Shown one piece after another: positions 16,706 to 27,800 of a stretch of 64,000 nt of DNA (position 1 is its first letter; the number at the start of each line of letters is the position of its first letter). Made by a program: the position numbers and the translations under genes. Location: the NCBI GenBank assembly GCA_964405735.1, contig CAYOPD010000001.1:60534-124533 (forward strand), in the 5' to 3' direction. The stretch is from JADJLQ01 sp964405735 (GTDB taxonomy: Bacteria; Bacteroidota; Bacteroidia; Chitinophagales; Saprospiraceae). The notes beneath the pieces were generated by a model. The model was given only the letters and a program-made list of their open reading frames with translations, had not been told where the DNA came from and did not search any database.

Positions 16706-19609
16706 CTAGCGCTTTTTTTTCAAATACCCTATGAGATGGGCCAGGTCTATATCCCTGAGTTCTAAGTTCTGTGGCGGGGGCATCAGGCTGCCGCGCAGAG
16801 GATTTCGTTTAAGAATGGTATTTCTGGGGATGTCGTGCACCTTGCCCAGGATATCCTTCAGTTGTAACGGATCACCATCATTCAATACAAAGCCCATATA
16901 TTCCATTCCGTTCATCGTTTTTATGGCAGTGGCTTCATATCCAAAGGCAATGCCTGCCCCGGGATTGATGATGGCGTCCAGCAGGGAGGATACATCCATT
17001 TTTTCTGCCACGGCGGTCAGGTCCGGTCCTACGCTGCCACCCTTGCCACCGAAATGATGACAATGGATGCAGGCTTTGTTAAATACCAACTTGCCGCTGT
17101 CTTCATTCATCTCCATGCGTGCAATCACGTCTATGGAATACTGGTACTTTTTCTTCCAGAAAAGATCACCAGCCATCGCACGCACGACCGGATTGGGATT
17201 GTAAAAAAGTGTGTCGGATATTAACCTGGAAATGGAAGGATCCAGCTTTCCGTTGGTCAGCATTTGCAGGATCACCAGGCCCCCGGAAGGGTCCATGGCC
17301 AGTTCCAGGGCAGTTTTCAGCCGGGCATCGCCTTCTTCCATCAGCAGCCGGTTCAGGTTTTCATTTAATTTCCTGGTTTCCGGATCAAGGATCATGGAAT
17401 CATAGGTTTCCCACTGAACCAGGTCCCGCCAGTCGTTGGTCTTGCGGAAAGCAAGCCACCAGCGGGCTTCGGAAACCAAAGAGGAATCCGCTGACTGAAC
17501 GAGGCTGGCCATTCCCCTTACCGCACAGGGCGATGGTATAAAGGCAAGCGTACGCAACAAGGTATGCTTCAATGAATCCCGCCCCGTTGAAGTCAGTTGA
17601 TGGACTATATCTTCACAGGCTTCGCGCGGGTGTATGGCATAGAGTATGGCTGCCAGGTTCTTGTTCCAGTCTGTGGAATCCAACCTGGGTTTCAATAAAT
17701 GGACGTATACGGAGTCCTCTTTTCTCTTACAGGCCGTGGCAATAGCGGTGAGTAAATAAGGATCGTTTCCGGAAAATTGGCCGATCAGTTCGTTCAGCAA
17801 ATACCGCGCATCCCTGTAATCCAAGTTCCGGAGTGCAAATGCAATTTCCCGGTTAAGCATGGGATTTCTTTTCCGGATCAGGCGGTCAGCAAATTCCAGG
17901 ATATGTATGGAATCAGCCTGTCTCAGTGCCCTGAAAGCAACCATATTCATCTCCGGTTCCCGGTGATTTAAAGCCCTGACGACTTCGGACTTCCCCTTAT
18001 CTCCAAGCCTGGCAAGCAACCAGATCGCCCGCATACGGATATATGGATTTGAATCATGCAACAATTTTTTCACTCCGGGCACCATGGATGCCCCCACTTC
18101 CCGTATTTTTTCAAAGGCCTGGTGACGAACATTTATGGCCGGGTTTCTGAAAGCTTCGATCAGGCCGGCCGGGGTATCGTAATGGATGACCGGTGATTTT
18201 AGTGATTTATTCTTCGGGCTAATCCTGTAAATTCTTCCATACCCGTTCCGTTCCCGCATCTGATGTCCTCCGACGATCGGATCGTACCAGTCGGCAATAT
18301 AGATCGCTCCGTCTGTACCAATACAAATGTCGCTGGGCCGGAACCACATGGACTTATCCAGGGTGTCTTCATGCCATTTGTAATTGATGTTGTCGGCCTT
18401 TACCGAGCTGATCAGGTTAAACCGGTTGAACCGGAAGCCGGCCCCGGTTTGTTTTGGTTTGTACGCATAAATTACGTTGCGTCCTGCTTCAGCGCTCAAC
18501 AACAGTCCCCGGTATTTCTTCCCGAGCCCGTCGCCTTCATTGATCACGATGCCTGTTGGGGACCCTGCCCCGGTATTATCTCCGGCAGGCATTACCCCTG
18601 GGTCCTCCTGGTGCCAATGTGCGGTAAAAATATCCTGGGTTGGCCGGCGATCTCCCTGCCAGCTCCTTGTACCCTCTTCACTGAAATAACCGGCATTGCC
18701 ATATTCCATCACATAAGAAGTCCTGCAGGCCATGACCTGATCATCATTATCATTTTGCCAGATGGTGCCGTATGAATCAATAATCAGTTCATAGGCATTT
18801 CTGAAATTGTGCGCATACACTTTCAGCCCCTGGCCATCCGGGCGTATCCTTAGGGCAAGGCCTCCGGTCCAGATCTCTCCGTCGTCGCTTTTCATGCCTC
18901 CCTGGTTGACCAGGTTATACGGAGAACCTCCGGTGTACATGCTCCCGGAACGAAGGATCCAGCCCGACCGGTCAGTGACCTGATGCGGCCCTGCATTGCC
19001 CACATTAAAATACCAGTTTCCTTCAGGGCCCGCAACCACGCTGTGAAGGCTGTGATCGTGATCCCGCCCTCCAAAACCGGTGAGTAAAACCTCGCGGGTA
19101 TCGGCATGATCATCGCCTGTGGTATCGGTATAAACCAGCAGGTTTGGTGAACACGAAACCAAAACCCTGTCTCCCATCACGGCAATCCCAAGCGGGGATA
19201 CCAAACCGGTATCCTGTGCAAAAACCGTGGACCGGTCTGCCCTGCCGTCCTGATCCGAATCTTCCAGGATGATCACCCGGTCGCCCTGTGTATGGGTTTT
19301 CCGGCCTTCATGGCCCGCATTGTAATTGCGGTAGTTAACGGCCTCCGTCACCCAAATCCGTCCTTTATGGTCCACATCCATATTGGTAGGATTATAAAAC
19401 ATCGGGCTTTCTGCCCAAAGGATAACTTCAAGGTCATCCGGCAGGCGAATGAATGATGAATCGCCGCCCAGCCATTGAACATGGAATTCACCGGGAGAAA
19501 AATCTTCTTTTGGTTCTGTCCTGTTTAATCTGCAGGCAGAGACAAGTAGAATGATCAGAAGAATCAGACCTGCGGAGGAGCCAGAAAAGCCGATCCCACC
19601 CGGCCTCAT
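16706..19609 (-). CDS. Heme-binding dehydrogenase-like lipoprotein (TIGR02604/TIGR02603 type)
   Basis: A 967-residue protein with a lipobox (LLVSAC, Cys near residue 26). The N-terminal half is a beta-propeller of the membrane-bound dehydrogenase type first described in Pirellula and Verrucomicrobium (GRIWVTEAVNYRNYN, GDRVIILEDSDQDGRAD). The middle holds HEAT-like helical repeats. The C-terminal 130 residues form the linked heme-binding domain with one CIHCH motif and GGSVGPDLTAVAEK. Such proteins are thought to oxidise sugars or other small molecules in the periplasm and pass electrons to cytochromes, but the substrates are mostly unknown. It is the last gene of a four-gene minus-strand cluster. 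Confidence 0.82.
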   Translation of the reverse strand: MRPGGIGFSGSSAGLILLIILLVSACRLNRTEPKEDFSPGEFHVQWLGGDSSFIRLPDDLEVILWAESPMFYNPTNMDVDHKGRIWVTEAVNYRNYNAGHEGRKTHTQGDRVIILEDSDQDGRADRSTVFAQDTGLVSPLGIAVMGDRVLVSCSPNLLVYTDTTGDDHADTREVLLTGFGGRDHDHSLHSVVAGPEGNWYFNVGNAGPHQVTDRSGWILRSGSMYTGGSPYNLVNQGGMKSDDGEIWTGGLALRIRPDGQGLKVYAHNFRNAYELIIDSYGTIWQNDNDDQVMACRTSYVMEYGNAGYFSEEGTRSWQGDRRPTQDIFTAHWHQEDPGVMPAGDNTGAGSPTGIVINEGDGLGKKYRGLLLSAEAGRNVIYAYKPKQTGAGFRFNRFNLISSVKADNINYKWHEDTLDKSMWFRPSDICIGTDGAIYIADWYDPIVGGHQMRERNGYGRIYRISPKNKSLKSPVIHYDTPAGLIEAFRNPAINVRHQAFEKIREVGASMVPGVKKLLHDSNPYIRMRAIWLLARLGDKGKSEVVRALNHREPEMNMVAFRALRQADSIHILEFADRLIRKRNPMLNREIAFALRNLDYRDARYLLNELIGQFSGNDPYLLTAIATACKRKEDSVYVHLLKPRLDSTDWNKNLAAILYAIHPREACEDIVHQLTSTGRDSLKHTLLRTLAFIPSPCAVRGMASLVQSADSSLVSEARWWLAFRKTNDWRDLVQWETYDSMILDPETRKLNENLNRLLMEEGDARLKTALELAMDPSGGLVILQMLTNGKLDPSISRLISDTLFYNPNPVVRAMAGDLFWKKKYQYSIDVIARMEMNEDSGKLVFNKACIHCHHFGGKGGSVGPDLTAVAEKMDVSSLLDAIINPGAGIAFGYEATAIKTMNGMEYMGFVLNDGDPLQLKDILGKVHDIPRNTILKRNPLRGSLMPPPQNLELRDIDLAHLIGYLKKKR

Positions 19610-19684
19610 AGGACTAATACAAGGCTGATCCCTTTATCCTGCATGGTACGAATGGAGGAAGACTTCACCAACATGGGTATGACT

Positions 19685-20731
19685 TTAAACCCGCTCCAGT
19701 TTTATGGGATACGTTTTCTGGGAAGCCCACTGGGGCACATAAATGCTGTGGTCGGCGTCCATGTATACGTCATGGGGATGCATAAATACCTTGAATGGGT
19801 CTTCCTTGCGCTGTTCCATCAGCTTACCTTCTTTATATTCCGGCATGGACCCGCCGGGTGTGGAGATCACCCGGTCGTTCTTGTCCAGGATCTGGATATA
19901 TCCCGAATTTGGGTAAGCTTCTGAAGTGGAACGAAAAACCGCTCCCATCAGCAGGTCTCCTTTAATCACCGGGCGGCAAATGAATGAACCTGGCAGGGAA
20001 ATGGTGGAGAGGTATTTTCCATCAAGGGTAAACCGTTTCCAGCAGTTATCCACCCTTGACGTGATGATCAGGGTGGGATTGTTATTATTTCGCTGGTCCA
20101 CCAGGATCCCATGGCAGCAGCGGAATTGGTGCTTTTCCGTGCCCTGCCCTCCCCAATGGCGGATGTATTCCCCTCTGGCCGAATATTGGATCACATAGTT
20201 TAGCCCATAACCATCCACCACATAAATGTCCCCGTTGGCCGGATTGATGGCCGTTTCGGTGGGAACAAACTGGTGTGGATGATCGTAGACCCCGGTTTCC
20301 CGGGGATATTCCAATTTCATTTTGACATTGCCTTTGAGGTCTGTTTTGATCACCTGATGCCTGGTATTATCACAGATATACAGGAATTCTTCCGTGCCTT
20401 CTGAATGCAGGGTAAATCCATGACCTCCCGGATAAGCAGTGCCCCATGCATCGAGCAGTTTTCCAGATTTATCATATATCAATACATTGTTCCTGGTTTC
20501 GTTGGTGAGCATCAGAAGGCGGCCCTGCCGGTCTTCCACCATTTCATGGCAATCGTTCACCGGGTTTTTGGCCGAATCCAGAACGCCCCAGCCTGTTTTA
20601 ATTTTGAATTTATAGTCATGATGTCCTATGATCACTTCATCGTTCGGTCCAAAATCCATTGGGGAAAACAGGGCAAAACCGGAAGTGGACCATCCTGCAT
20701 ATTTCAAAAAATGGCGACGGGTCAGGTACAT
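19685..20731 (-). CDS. Tat-exported NHL-repeat six-bladed propeller protein
   Basis: A 348-residue protein starting with a twin-arginine signal (MYLTRRHFLKYAGWSTSGFA). The mature part has NHL-type blades (GRLLMLTNETRNNVLIYDKSGKLLDAWG, DIYVVDGYGLNYVIQYSARGEYIRHWGGQG, VDQRNNNNPTLIITSRVDN). These resemble the peptidyl-alpha-hydroxyglycine alpha-amidating lyase (PAL) branch of NHL proteins, but catalytic residues cannot be assigned confidently. A periplasmic location follows from the Tat signal, which often indicates folding before export. It is spaced 75 bp from the downstream heme-binding gene and 71 bp from the upstream dipeptidase gene. Confidence 0.75.
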   Translation of the reverse strand: MYLTRRHFLKYAGWSTSGFALFSPMDFGPNDEVIIGHHDYKFKIKTGWGVLDSAKNPVNDCHEMVEDRQGRLLMLTNETRNNVLIYDKSGKLLDAWGTAYPGGHGFTLHSEGTEEFLYICDNTRHQVIKTDLKGNVKMKLEYPRETGVYDHPHQFVPTETAINPANGDIYVVDGYGLNYVIQYSARGEYIRHWGGQGTEKHQFRCCHGILVDQRNNNNPTLIITSRVDNCWKRFTLDGKYLSTISLPGSFICRPVIKGDLLMGAVFRSTSEAYPNSGYIQILDKNDRVISTPGGSMPEYKEGKLMEQRKEDPFKVFMHPHDVYMDADHSIYVPQWASQKTYPIKLERV

Positions 20732-20802
20732 GAATACAACAATTTAATTTTTAGATCAGTGAAGTTAAATGAATCATTCAATAAAAAGAATACAAGCCTG
20801 CT

Positions 20803-21885
20803 TTACTTTTTCCATGTTCTTTCCAGGAAAGACAGCCAGTTGCCATGCATTAGCTTCATCACATCCTCCTCCCGGAAACCCCGCTTGATGAACTTTTCCG
20901 GGATGCGTTGCAAGTCGGCAATGGTCCGGATGTCGTAAGGGGTTTGTTCCTGGCCATAAGCGCCGTCAAGATCGGAACCGATGCCCACATGGTTGGTATC
21001 TCCGGCAAGCATGCAGATATGGACGATATGATCCATCACCCGGTCCGCATTGCATTGCATATCCCGGGGATTGGATATCCCCCGCTTCCAGCCGGGAACA
21101 ATCATCCAGGCATCAAAGGCGGCACCAATGACGGCTTTTCTCAGGATCAGAGCCTTCAGTTGTTCATCCGAAAATTGCCGGTTGTGATTGACCAGGGACC
21201 TGCAGTTGTTGTGACTGGCCCATACCGGCCCTCCAAACATTTCCATGGCATCCCAGAATGCGTCATCGCACAAATGGGTGGCGTCCAGAATGATATTCAG
21301 CGCCTGCATTTTTTTCAATAAATTTCTACCCGCCTCGTTGAGGCGGCCCGTGGAATCCGTTCCATTTGCATACCGGCCGGGTCCATAATGGGCAGGCCCG
21401 ATTGCCCTTAAGCCGTATGCGTATGCCTGGTCCAGGTAATCCAGATCCACCAACGAATCAGCGCCCTCCAGTGAAAGGATGTACCCAATACTTTTGGGGG
21501 GACTGGTGTCAGTCTTTTCTCCCTCATTCCATTGTTTAAGGTGACTGCGCAAGGACTTCAAGTCTTTGATCATACCCAATTCACCGGCTGCTTCCATGGC
21601 TTTGTACCAGGCCAGCTGTCCCTGGGTTTGAGCCCAGGCCTGTTCGGGTGAGTGCCAGCCAGGTAATTTAGATCCCGGTTTCACAAATCGGGCTATCTGG
21701 GTAGCCACGACCAGGCCGATATTTCCCTTTCTGAGTTCAGGCAGGGATACCAACCCTTTTCCGCGGTCCGGTTTGTCCTCAAGGCCTTTTTCCCTTTTGC
21801 GGATTTCCCTGAGATCCTTGCGCAAGTCCCGGTTCCACTCCATGGCATTCATGGACAGGTCCAGGTGGGCATCAACGATAAACAT
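20803..21885 (-). CDS. M19-family membrane-type dipeptidase
   Basis: A 360-residue protein with the renal-dipeptidase pattern: metal ligands in VDAHLDL (H7, D9), the bridging-Glu region YILSLEGADSL, ILDATHLCDDAFWDA, WASHNNCRSL and HVGIGSDLDGAYG. The family hydrolyses dipeptides, often with a D-residue at the C-terminal side, using two zinc ions. No signal peptide is seen, so it is probably cytoplasmic. The adjacent D-amino-acid-type PLP enzyme 25 bp upstream supports a joint role in using D-residue dipeptides, for example from cell walls. That pathway assignment is inference. Confidence 0.88.
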   Translation of the reverse strand: MFIVDAHLDLSMNAMEWNRDLRKDLREIRKREKGLEDKPDRGKGLVSLPELRKGNIGLVVATQIARFVKPGSKLPGWHSPEQAWAQTQGQLAWYKAMEAAGELGMIKDLKSLRSHLKQWNEGEKTDTSPPKSIGYILSLEGADSLVDLDYLDQAYAYGLRAIGPAHYGPGRYANGTDSTGRLNEAGRNLLKKMQALNIILDATHLCDDAFWDAMEMFGGPVWASHNNCRSLVNHNRQFSDEQLKALILRKAVIGAAFDAWMIVPGWKRGISNPRDMQCNADRVMDHIVHICMLAGDTNHVGIGSDLDGAYGQEQTPYDIRTIADLQRIPEKFIKRGFREEDVMKLMHGNWLSFLERTWKK

Positions 21886-21910
21886 AAGTTATACTTTAGG
21901 ATCAAGGTAT

Positions 21911-23020
21911 TTAAACGGTGATTTTCCGGTCCCGGGCGATCGTCATCCATGCTCCGGATACCTGATGATTCTCAACGGTAATCACCCGTTCATAGAGGGC
22001 TACCGTCGGGCAGATGTGATATGGCAGGGCATACAGGATCTCCCCGGTCTGGTATTCTTCGTTGTCAGCATATTTCAAAACGAGGTGTTCTTCACTTTGT
22101 CCCAGGGCCTGAAGGTTTTTTGAATTTAGAAAATGGACACGTTTGCCGATCTCGTTCTCGGCAGCGACGGCTTTGTGGCCCAGGTCAGTACAGATCAGTC
22201 CAGGCCCGGGTTTAGAAATCACACGGGTGATCAAAACCGCGGCCGGAAGGAAATAAGGTTCATTGAATAAGGTTCCGTAGCCTGAATCCCAGTATACAAA
22301 GGTCCCGGGGCTGCATTCCACTTCCGGCCTGGTGGCGTGAATCGGAAAAGTAGGCGAACCCCCGCAGACCAATTTTAGTTTGTGCCTGTCTCCTTCTTCC
22401 AATTGTTCCTTCAATAACATGGCTCTTTGAAAAGCGGCATCACATTTTTCTTTCCGTACCACAAGGTCTTCATCGCGGATATGGCCATCGTAGATATGGA
22501 GGCCGACCGGGTGTAAACCAGCAGATTGGAGACAATAACGGTACAAATCGATGGCCGCGTCTCCGGGATGAATGCCGGTCCTGTTCATACCCACATTGAT
22601 ATCCAGGTAAACATCCAGTACCTGGCCCTCATCTTCCATGGCCCCGGATATTTCGGTAGCTGTCTCCAGAGAATCGACCAGGGTGGAATAGCGGGTTCCG
22701 GGATATTTGCGGATGAGTTGGATCAGGCGTTTAATTTTAGGCCCCAGCGGTTGATAGGCCAAAAGGACATCTTCGCCTTCCGCCATCCCCAGCATCTCAG
22801 CTTCGGCAATGGTGGCGCACTTAAATTTAGTAATGCCCCTTTCCATCATCATGCGGCATACCTCCGGGGACTTATGGGTTTTGACGTGCGGTCTGAGCCG
22901 GCTGGCTTTGCCAGCCATCCTGATGGCCTGGTCAATATTATAAATCACCCTTTCAGGGAAGACCACCAGGGCCGGGCTGTCCAGTTGTTCAATGTGGTCA
23001 ATTTCATACCATGATTTCAT
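21911..23020 (-). CDS. D-serine dehydratase/D-threonine aldolase-like PLP enzyme
   Basis: A 369-residue fold-type III PLP enzyme. The PLP lysine is K47 in RPHVKTHKSPEV. Other signatures are TKFKCATIAEAEML, DVYLDINVGMNRTGI, HIYDGHIRD, VCGGSPTFP and the C-terminal HICPT, whose H335 and C337 match the zinc ligands of D-serine dehydratase. The reaction is either dehydration of D-serine or retro-aldol cleavage of D-threonine; the HxC pair slightly favours the dehydratase but does not decide it. It is the first gene of the minus-strand cluster that continues with the dipeptidase. Confidence 0.82.
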   Translation of the reverse strand: MKSWYEIDHIEQLDSPALVVFPERVIYNIDQAIRMAGKASRLRPHVKTHKSPEVCRMMMERGITKFKCATIAEAEMLGMAEGEDVLLAYQPLGPKIKRLIQLIRKYPGTRYSTLVDSLETATEISGAMEDEGQVLDVYLDINVGMNRTGIHPGDAAIDLYRYCLQSAGLHPVGLHIYDGHIRDEDLVVRKEKCDAAFQRAMLLKEQLEEGDRHKLKLVCGGSPTFPIHATRPEVECSPGTFVYWDSGYGTLFNEPYFLPAAVLITRVISKPGPGLICTDLGHKAVAAENEIGKRVHFLNSKNLQALGQSEEHLVLKYADNEEYQTGEILYALPYHICPTVALYERVITVENHQVSGAWMTIARDRKITV

Positions 23021-23202
23021 CTTGTAAATATATCCTTCCGCCCTCAGAATATTTTTCGCATTACCGGTACCTTGAGGATTGGACTCTCACTTATTCAATG
23101 GGGACACGACCATTCGTCTCCTAATACCAGTCAAGCCCAGGTATGACCGTAGTCAGCCAGAGTGGATGGGAAAAAATAGAGTTTAGTTCTAATTTTCAAC
23201 CT

Positions 23203-24825
23203 ATGAAAAACAAAGAGTTGACTCCCCGTGCTGACCTGAGCAAGGATGTCATGGGTATTGGCCCCAAACGGACCAGGAAGCCGGTTTACCAGGACTATCT
23301 GCCTCCCTGCAACAATGCTTGTCCGGCAGGAGAAAATATCCAGGCCTGGCTGGGCCTGGTCCAGGAAGCCAGGTATTATGAAGCCTGGTTAAAACTAACC
23401 GAAGACAATCCCTTTCCTGCCATTCACGGAAGGGTATGTTATCATCCTTGTGAGGACCATTGCAACCGGGGCAAGACGGATACCAGCGTCAGTATACATT
23501 CCATAGAGCGGTTTCTGGGCGACAAGGCGATCGAAGAAAACTGGCAGTTTGCGGCTCCGGAGTCTAAAACCGGCCACAAGGTATTGATCATTGGAGCCGG
23601 CCCCAGTGGACTTTCGGCTGCCTGTCACCTCGCGCGTTTGGGCCATGAGGTCACCATTTATGAGGCCGGGCCTGTGGCCGGAGGCATGATGCATTTTGGC
23701 ATTCCGGCCTACCGCCTGCCAAGAAATATCATACTTGCCGAAATAAAACGGTTGGAACAACTCGGGGTGCGTTTTAAATTAAACTACAAAGTATCCGATA
23801 TCGTCGAAGAAAAAAGAGCCGGCGGTTTCGAAGCGGTTTTTGTAGCCATCGGTGCGCATATCGGTAAGAAAGTAAAAATTCCCGCCCGGGAAGCAGGTAA
23901 AATCCTGGATGCGGTCACCTTCCTGAAAGATGTCGAGACCGGCAATGCACCCAAACTGGGGCGAAAAGTGGTGATTTACGGCGGGGGCAATACCGCCATG
24001 GACGCTGCGCGTACCGCCAAAAGAATAGGTGTGGACGAAGCCATGATCATTTACCGCCGTGACCGGGAGCACATGCCCGCCCACTCTTTTGAAGCCGATG
24101 AGGCTTTGTCGGAGGGAGTGCAAATACATTGGCTGCGTTCCATAAAAGAAATCACCGACACCTCTTTTACCGTGGAGGTCATGGCTATCGAAGACGGTAA
24201 ACCGGTCGGCACCGGGGTATTTGAAACCATTGAAGCGGATGCCCTCATCCTGGCTCTCGGCCAGGAGACCGATACCGCGTTTTTGAAAAAGGTGCCGGGC
24301 ATTGACATCAATGAGGAAGGCGTGGTGGTGGTTGGACCCAATATGATGACCGGGGCACATGGCATTTTTGCCGGAGGAGATATGGTACCCAGCGAACGCA
24401 CGGTTACGGTGGCTGTTGGTCATGGGAAAAAAGCGGCACGTTTTATCCATGGTTTCCTGCGCAGGGAAGAATACCATAAACCGCCGGCTCATCCTCTGAT
24501 TACCCATGAAAGCCTTCACCTTTGGTACGATACGGAAGCGCCTAAATCTGAACAGGGGCACCTGCCCCCTCAGGCTGCCGTGCAGGGTTTCAATGAAATC
24601 GTGGCGGGCATCTCCGAAAATGAAGCGAGGTACGAAGCACAACGTTGTTATTCCTGTGGCAATTGTTTTGAATGCGATGGCTGTTACGGTTCCTGTCCCG
24701 AAGGGGCCATCCTCAAACTGGGCAAAGGCAACCGGTATGAGTTTAATTACCAGTTGTGCACGGGATGTGCCGTCTGTTTTGAACAATGTCCCTGCCACGC
24801 GATAGATATGGTTTCCGAATACTGA
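23203..24825 (+). CDS. GltD/NfnB-like FAD-NAD(P) oxidoreductase with C-terminal ferredoxin domain
   Basis: A 540-residue protein if started at the ATG at 23203 (MKNKELTPRADLSKD); an upstream in-frame ATG at 23143 would add 20 residues unlike the family. The N-terminal GltD-type iron-sulfur helical domain has CNNACPAGENI and GRVCYHPCEDHCNRG. FAD and NAD(P) Rossmann motifs follow at about residues 131 (GAGPSGL) and 260 (GGGNTAMD). The C-terminal two-cluster ferredoxin has the closely packed CYSCGNCFECDGCYGSCP at about 482 and CTGCAVCFEQCP at about 520. The domain order resembles DsrL-like and glutamate-synthase-beta-like oxidoreductases. The PFOR gene starts 20 bp downstream, so it probably moves electrons between ferredoxin and NAD(P). 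Electron direction and cofactor choice are inference. Confidence 0.82.
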   Translation: MKNKELTPRADLSKDVMGIGPKRTRKPVYQDYLPPCNNACPAGENIQAWLGLVQEARYYEAWLKLTEDNPFPAIHGRVCYHPCEDHCNRGKTDTSVSIHSIERFLGDKAIEENWQFAAPESKTGHKVLIIGAGPSGLSAACHLARLGHEVTIYEAGPVAGGMMHFGIPAYRLPRNIILAEIKRLEQLGVRFKLNYKVSDIVEEKRAGGFEAVFVAIGAHIGKKVKIPAREAGKILDAVTFLKDVETGNAPKLGRKVVIYGGGNTAMDAARTAKRIGVDEAMIIYRRDREHMPAHSFEADEALSEGVQIHWLRSIKEITDTSFTVEVMAIEDGKPVGTGVFETIEADALILALGQETDTAFLKKVPGIDINEEGVVVVGPNMMTGAHGIFAGGDMVPSERTVTVAVGHGKKAARFIHGFLRREEYHKPPAHPLITHESLHLWYDTEAPKSEQGHLPPQAAVQGFNEIVAGISENEARYEAQRCYSCGNCFECDGCYGSCPEGAILKLGKGNRYEFNYQLCTGCAVCFEQCPCHAIDMVSEY

Positions 24826-24845
24826 ACTTTGAAACAGCATTAAAA

Positions 24846-27800
24846 ATGAAAGCAAAAGAAAGAATACAGGCGACGATGGACGGAAATGAGGCGGTAGCAA
24901 ATGTTGCTTACCGGATCAACGAGGTATGTGCCATCTACCCCATCACTCCTTCATCCACGATGGCCGAACTGGCAGACGAGTGGTCCGCAAAAAAGATTAA
25001 AAACATCTGGGGACAAATCCCTGATGTCATTGAAATGCAAAGCGAAGGCGGTGCCGCTGGGACCCTGCACGGCTCCCTGCAGACCGGTGCGCTTACCACT
25101 ACTTTTACCGCCTCCCAGGGTTTGTTGCTGATGTTGCCCAACATGTATAAGATTGCCGGTGAACTTACGGCTGCGGTTTTTCATGTGGCTGCGCGTTCGT
25201 TGGCCGCCCAGGGACTTTCCATCTTCGGAGATCATGGAGACGTGATGGCGGCGCGCATGACGGGCTTCGGCATGTTATCCTCCGCCAATGTTCAGGAAGC
25301 CCACGATTTTGCGCTGATCAGCCAGGCAGTCAGCCTGGAATCGAGGATACCCTTCATCCATTTTTTTGACGGCTTCAGGACCTCCCATGAAGTCAACAAA
25401 CTGGAAATGTTGTCTGAAGAGGACCTCAGGACTATAATAAATGAAGATCTGGTGATCCGGCACCGGAAGCGCGGATTGAATCCCGAAAAGCCTTTCATAC
25501 GTGGTACAGCCCAGAATCCGGATGTATATTTCCAGGGGAGGGAGACCGTAAACCGCTATTATTCCGAAACGCCGGGAATCATGGAAAATACCATGAACCG
25601 ATTTTATAAGCTGACGGGGCGGCAATATCAACTGTTTCAATATACTGGCCATCCCGAGGCAGAAAGGGTTATCGTGGTTATGGGCTCCGGCGGGGATACC
25701 ATCCGGGAAACGGTCCTTTATCTCAATAAGGCCGGAGAAAAACTGGGGGTCGTTCAGGTCAGGCTTTACCGTCCATTTTCCGCGGAACACCTGGTCAAAG
25801 CCGTGCCGGCAAGCTGTCAATCGGTAGGCGTGCTCGACCGGACCAAAGAACCCGGAGCTTCCGGCGAACCTTTGTACAACGACGTGGTCGTGGCATTCAA
25901 CGAAGCTTATGCCTCCGGGAGAATCACCCGTTTACCCAAAATAACAGGAGGTCGTTATGGTTTATCCTCAAAAGAATTTACGCCGGCTATGGTCAAAGCC
26001 GTATTCGATGCATTGATGGAATCCAAACCTAAAAACCATTTTACCATTGGGATCAGGGACGATGTAAGCTATACCAGCCTCGAATACGATGAATCGTTCA
26101 CCCTCGATGAATCCTCCTGGAGCCAGGCCCTTTTCTTTGGACTGGGTGCGGACGGTACGGTAGGCGCCAATAAAAACACCATTAAAATCATCGGGGAAAA
26201 TACGGATTTGTTTGCCCAGGGTTATTTTGTCTATGATTCAAAAAAATCAGGAGCAAGGACCGTCTCTCACCTGCGGTTTGGGCCAAACCCCATATTTGCT
26301 CCTTATCTGATCCGCAAGGCGGATTTTATCGCCTGTCACCAGTTTAACTTTCTTGAAAAGGATGATCTTTTGAAATATGCCCGTCCAGGGGCAACGCTGC
26401 TTTTGAATGCACCTTTCCCGACCGATCAGGTCTGGGAGGAACTGCCCCCCCTGGTCCAGGTGAAAATCCGGGAAAAAGAACTAAAGGTATTTGTGATCGA
26501 CGCCAACCGCGTAGCCCTTGAAACGGGCATGGCCGGCAGGATCAATACCATCATGCAAACGTGCTTCTTTGCCTTGTCCGGTGTTTTGCCCCGGGCAGAA
26601 GCCATTCAGCACATCAAAAAAGCCATAGAAAAAACATATTCTAAAAAAGGGGTTAAGGCCATTCAGAAAAATTTTGAGGCCGTCGATCAATCCCTGAGTA
26701 ATTTATTCGAGCTAATAATACCCCCACTTGGGGTGGGCCTGAAAACCGCTGAAGAGGTGTTTTCCCTTACCGACCAGGCCCCTGAATTTGTCCGCCAGGT
26801 GACCGCACGGATGATGATGGGTTTGGGTGATGAATTACCGGTAAGCCTGATGCCCGTTGATGGGACCTTTCCCAGCGGGACCACCAAGTGGGAAAAACGG
26901 AATATCGCAGAAAACATTCCTTTGTGGCGTGAGGACCTTTGCATCCAGTGCGGCAATTGCAGTTTTGTATGCCCCCACAGCGTGATCCGGTCCAAGTTTT
27001 ACCACCGGGGCTTCCTTGAAGATCAACCTGAAAATTTTCAATCGGCGCCCATCAACGCAAAAGGGTTTCCGGACACGCGGTTCACCCTGCAGATTTATTC
27101 CGAAGACTGCACCGGTTGCAGCCTTTGTGTGGAAGTCTGCCCGGCCCACGACCCGAATGATCAAACTTTAAAAGCGATCAACATGAAATCCAGGCGGGAA
27201 CGTTTGGACATGGATAAAGACAGGGAAAACATTGCCTTTTTTGAAGCATTGCCGGATAATGACCGGACAAAATTCAATTTCTCCACCGTGCATGGCGTCC
27301 AGTTTCTGGAACCTTTGTTCGAATTTTCCGGTGCCTGTGCCGGATGCGGGGAAACCCCGTATATAAAACTGATCACCCAACTCTTTGGTGACCGGTTGGT
27401 GGTGGCCAATGCTACGGGTTGTTCATCCATTTATGGCGGGAATCTCCCCACGACGCCCTGGACGACAAACAAGGAAGGCCAGGGCCCAGCCTGGTCCAAT
27501 TCCCTTTTTGAGGACAATGCCGAATTTGGCCTGGGCATGCGGATCAGCCTGGACAAACAGGGCGAAATGGCCAGGGACCTGTTGTCAAGAATGAAAGAAC
27601 AGCTGGGTGTGGAGCTCGTACAATCCATCCTGAACAATAAACAAACTAAAGACACCGAAATACAGCTTCAGCGCCATTTGGTATCTGAACTCAAAAAAAT
27701 ACTCCAGGAAATGAATAGCAACGAAGGCAATCAATTGTTGTCCGTTGCAGATCACCTGATTAAACACAGCGTCTGGCTGATCGGTGGAGATGGTTGGGCT

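Noticed and set aside
24786..24845. Upstream ATG for nifJ
   Set aside because: It lies inside the preceding gene, and the residues it would add do not resemble the PFOR start; the ATG at 24846 does.
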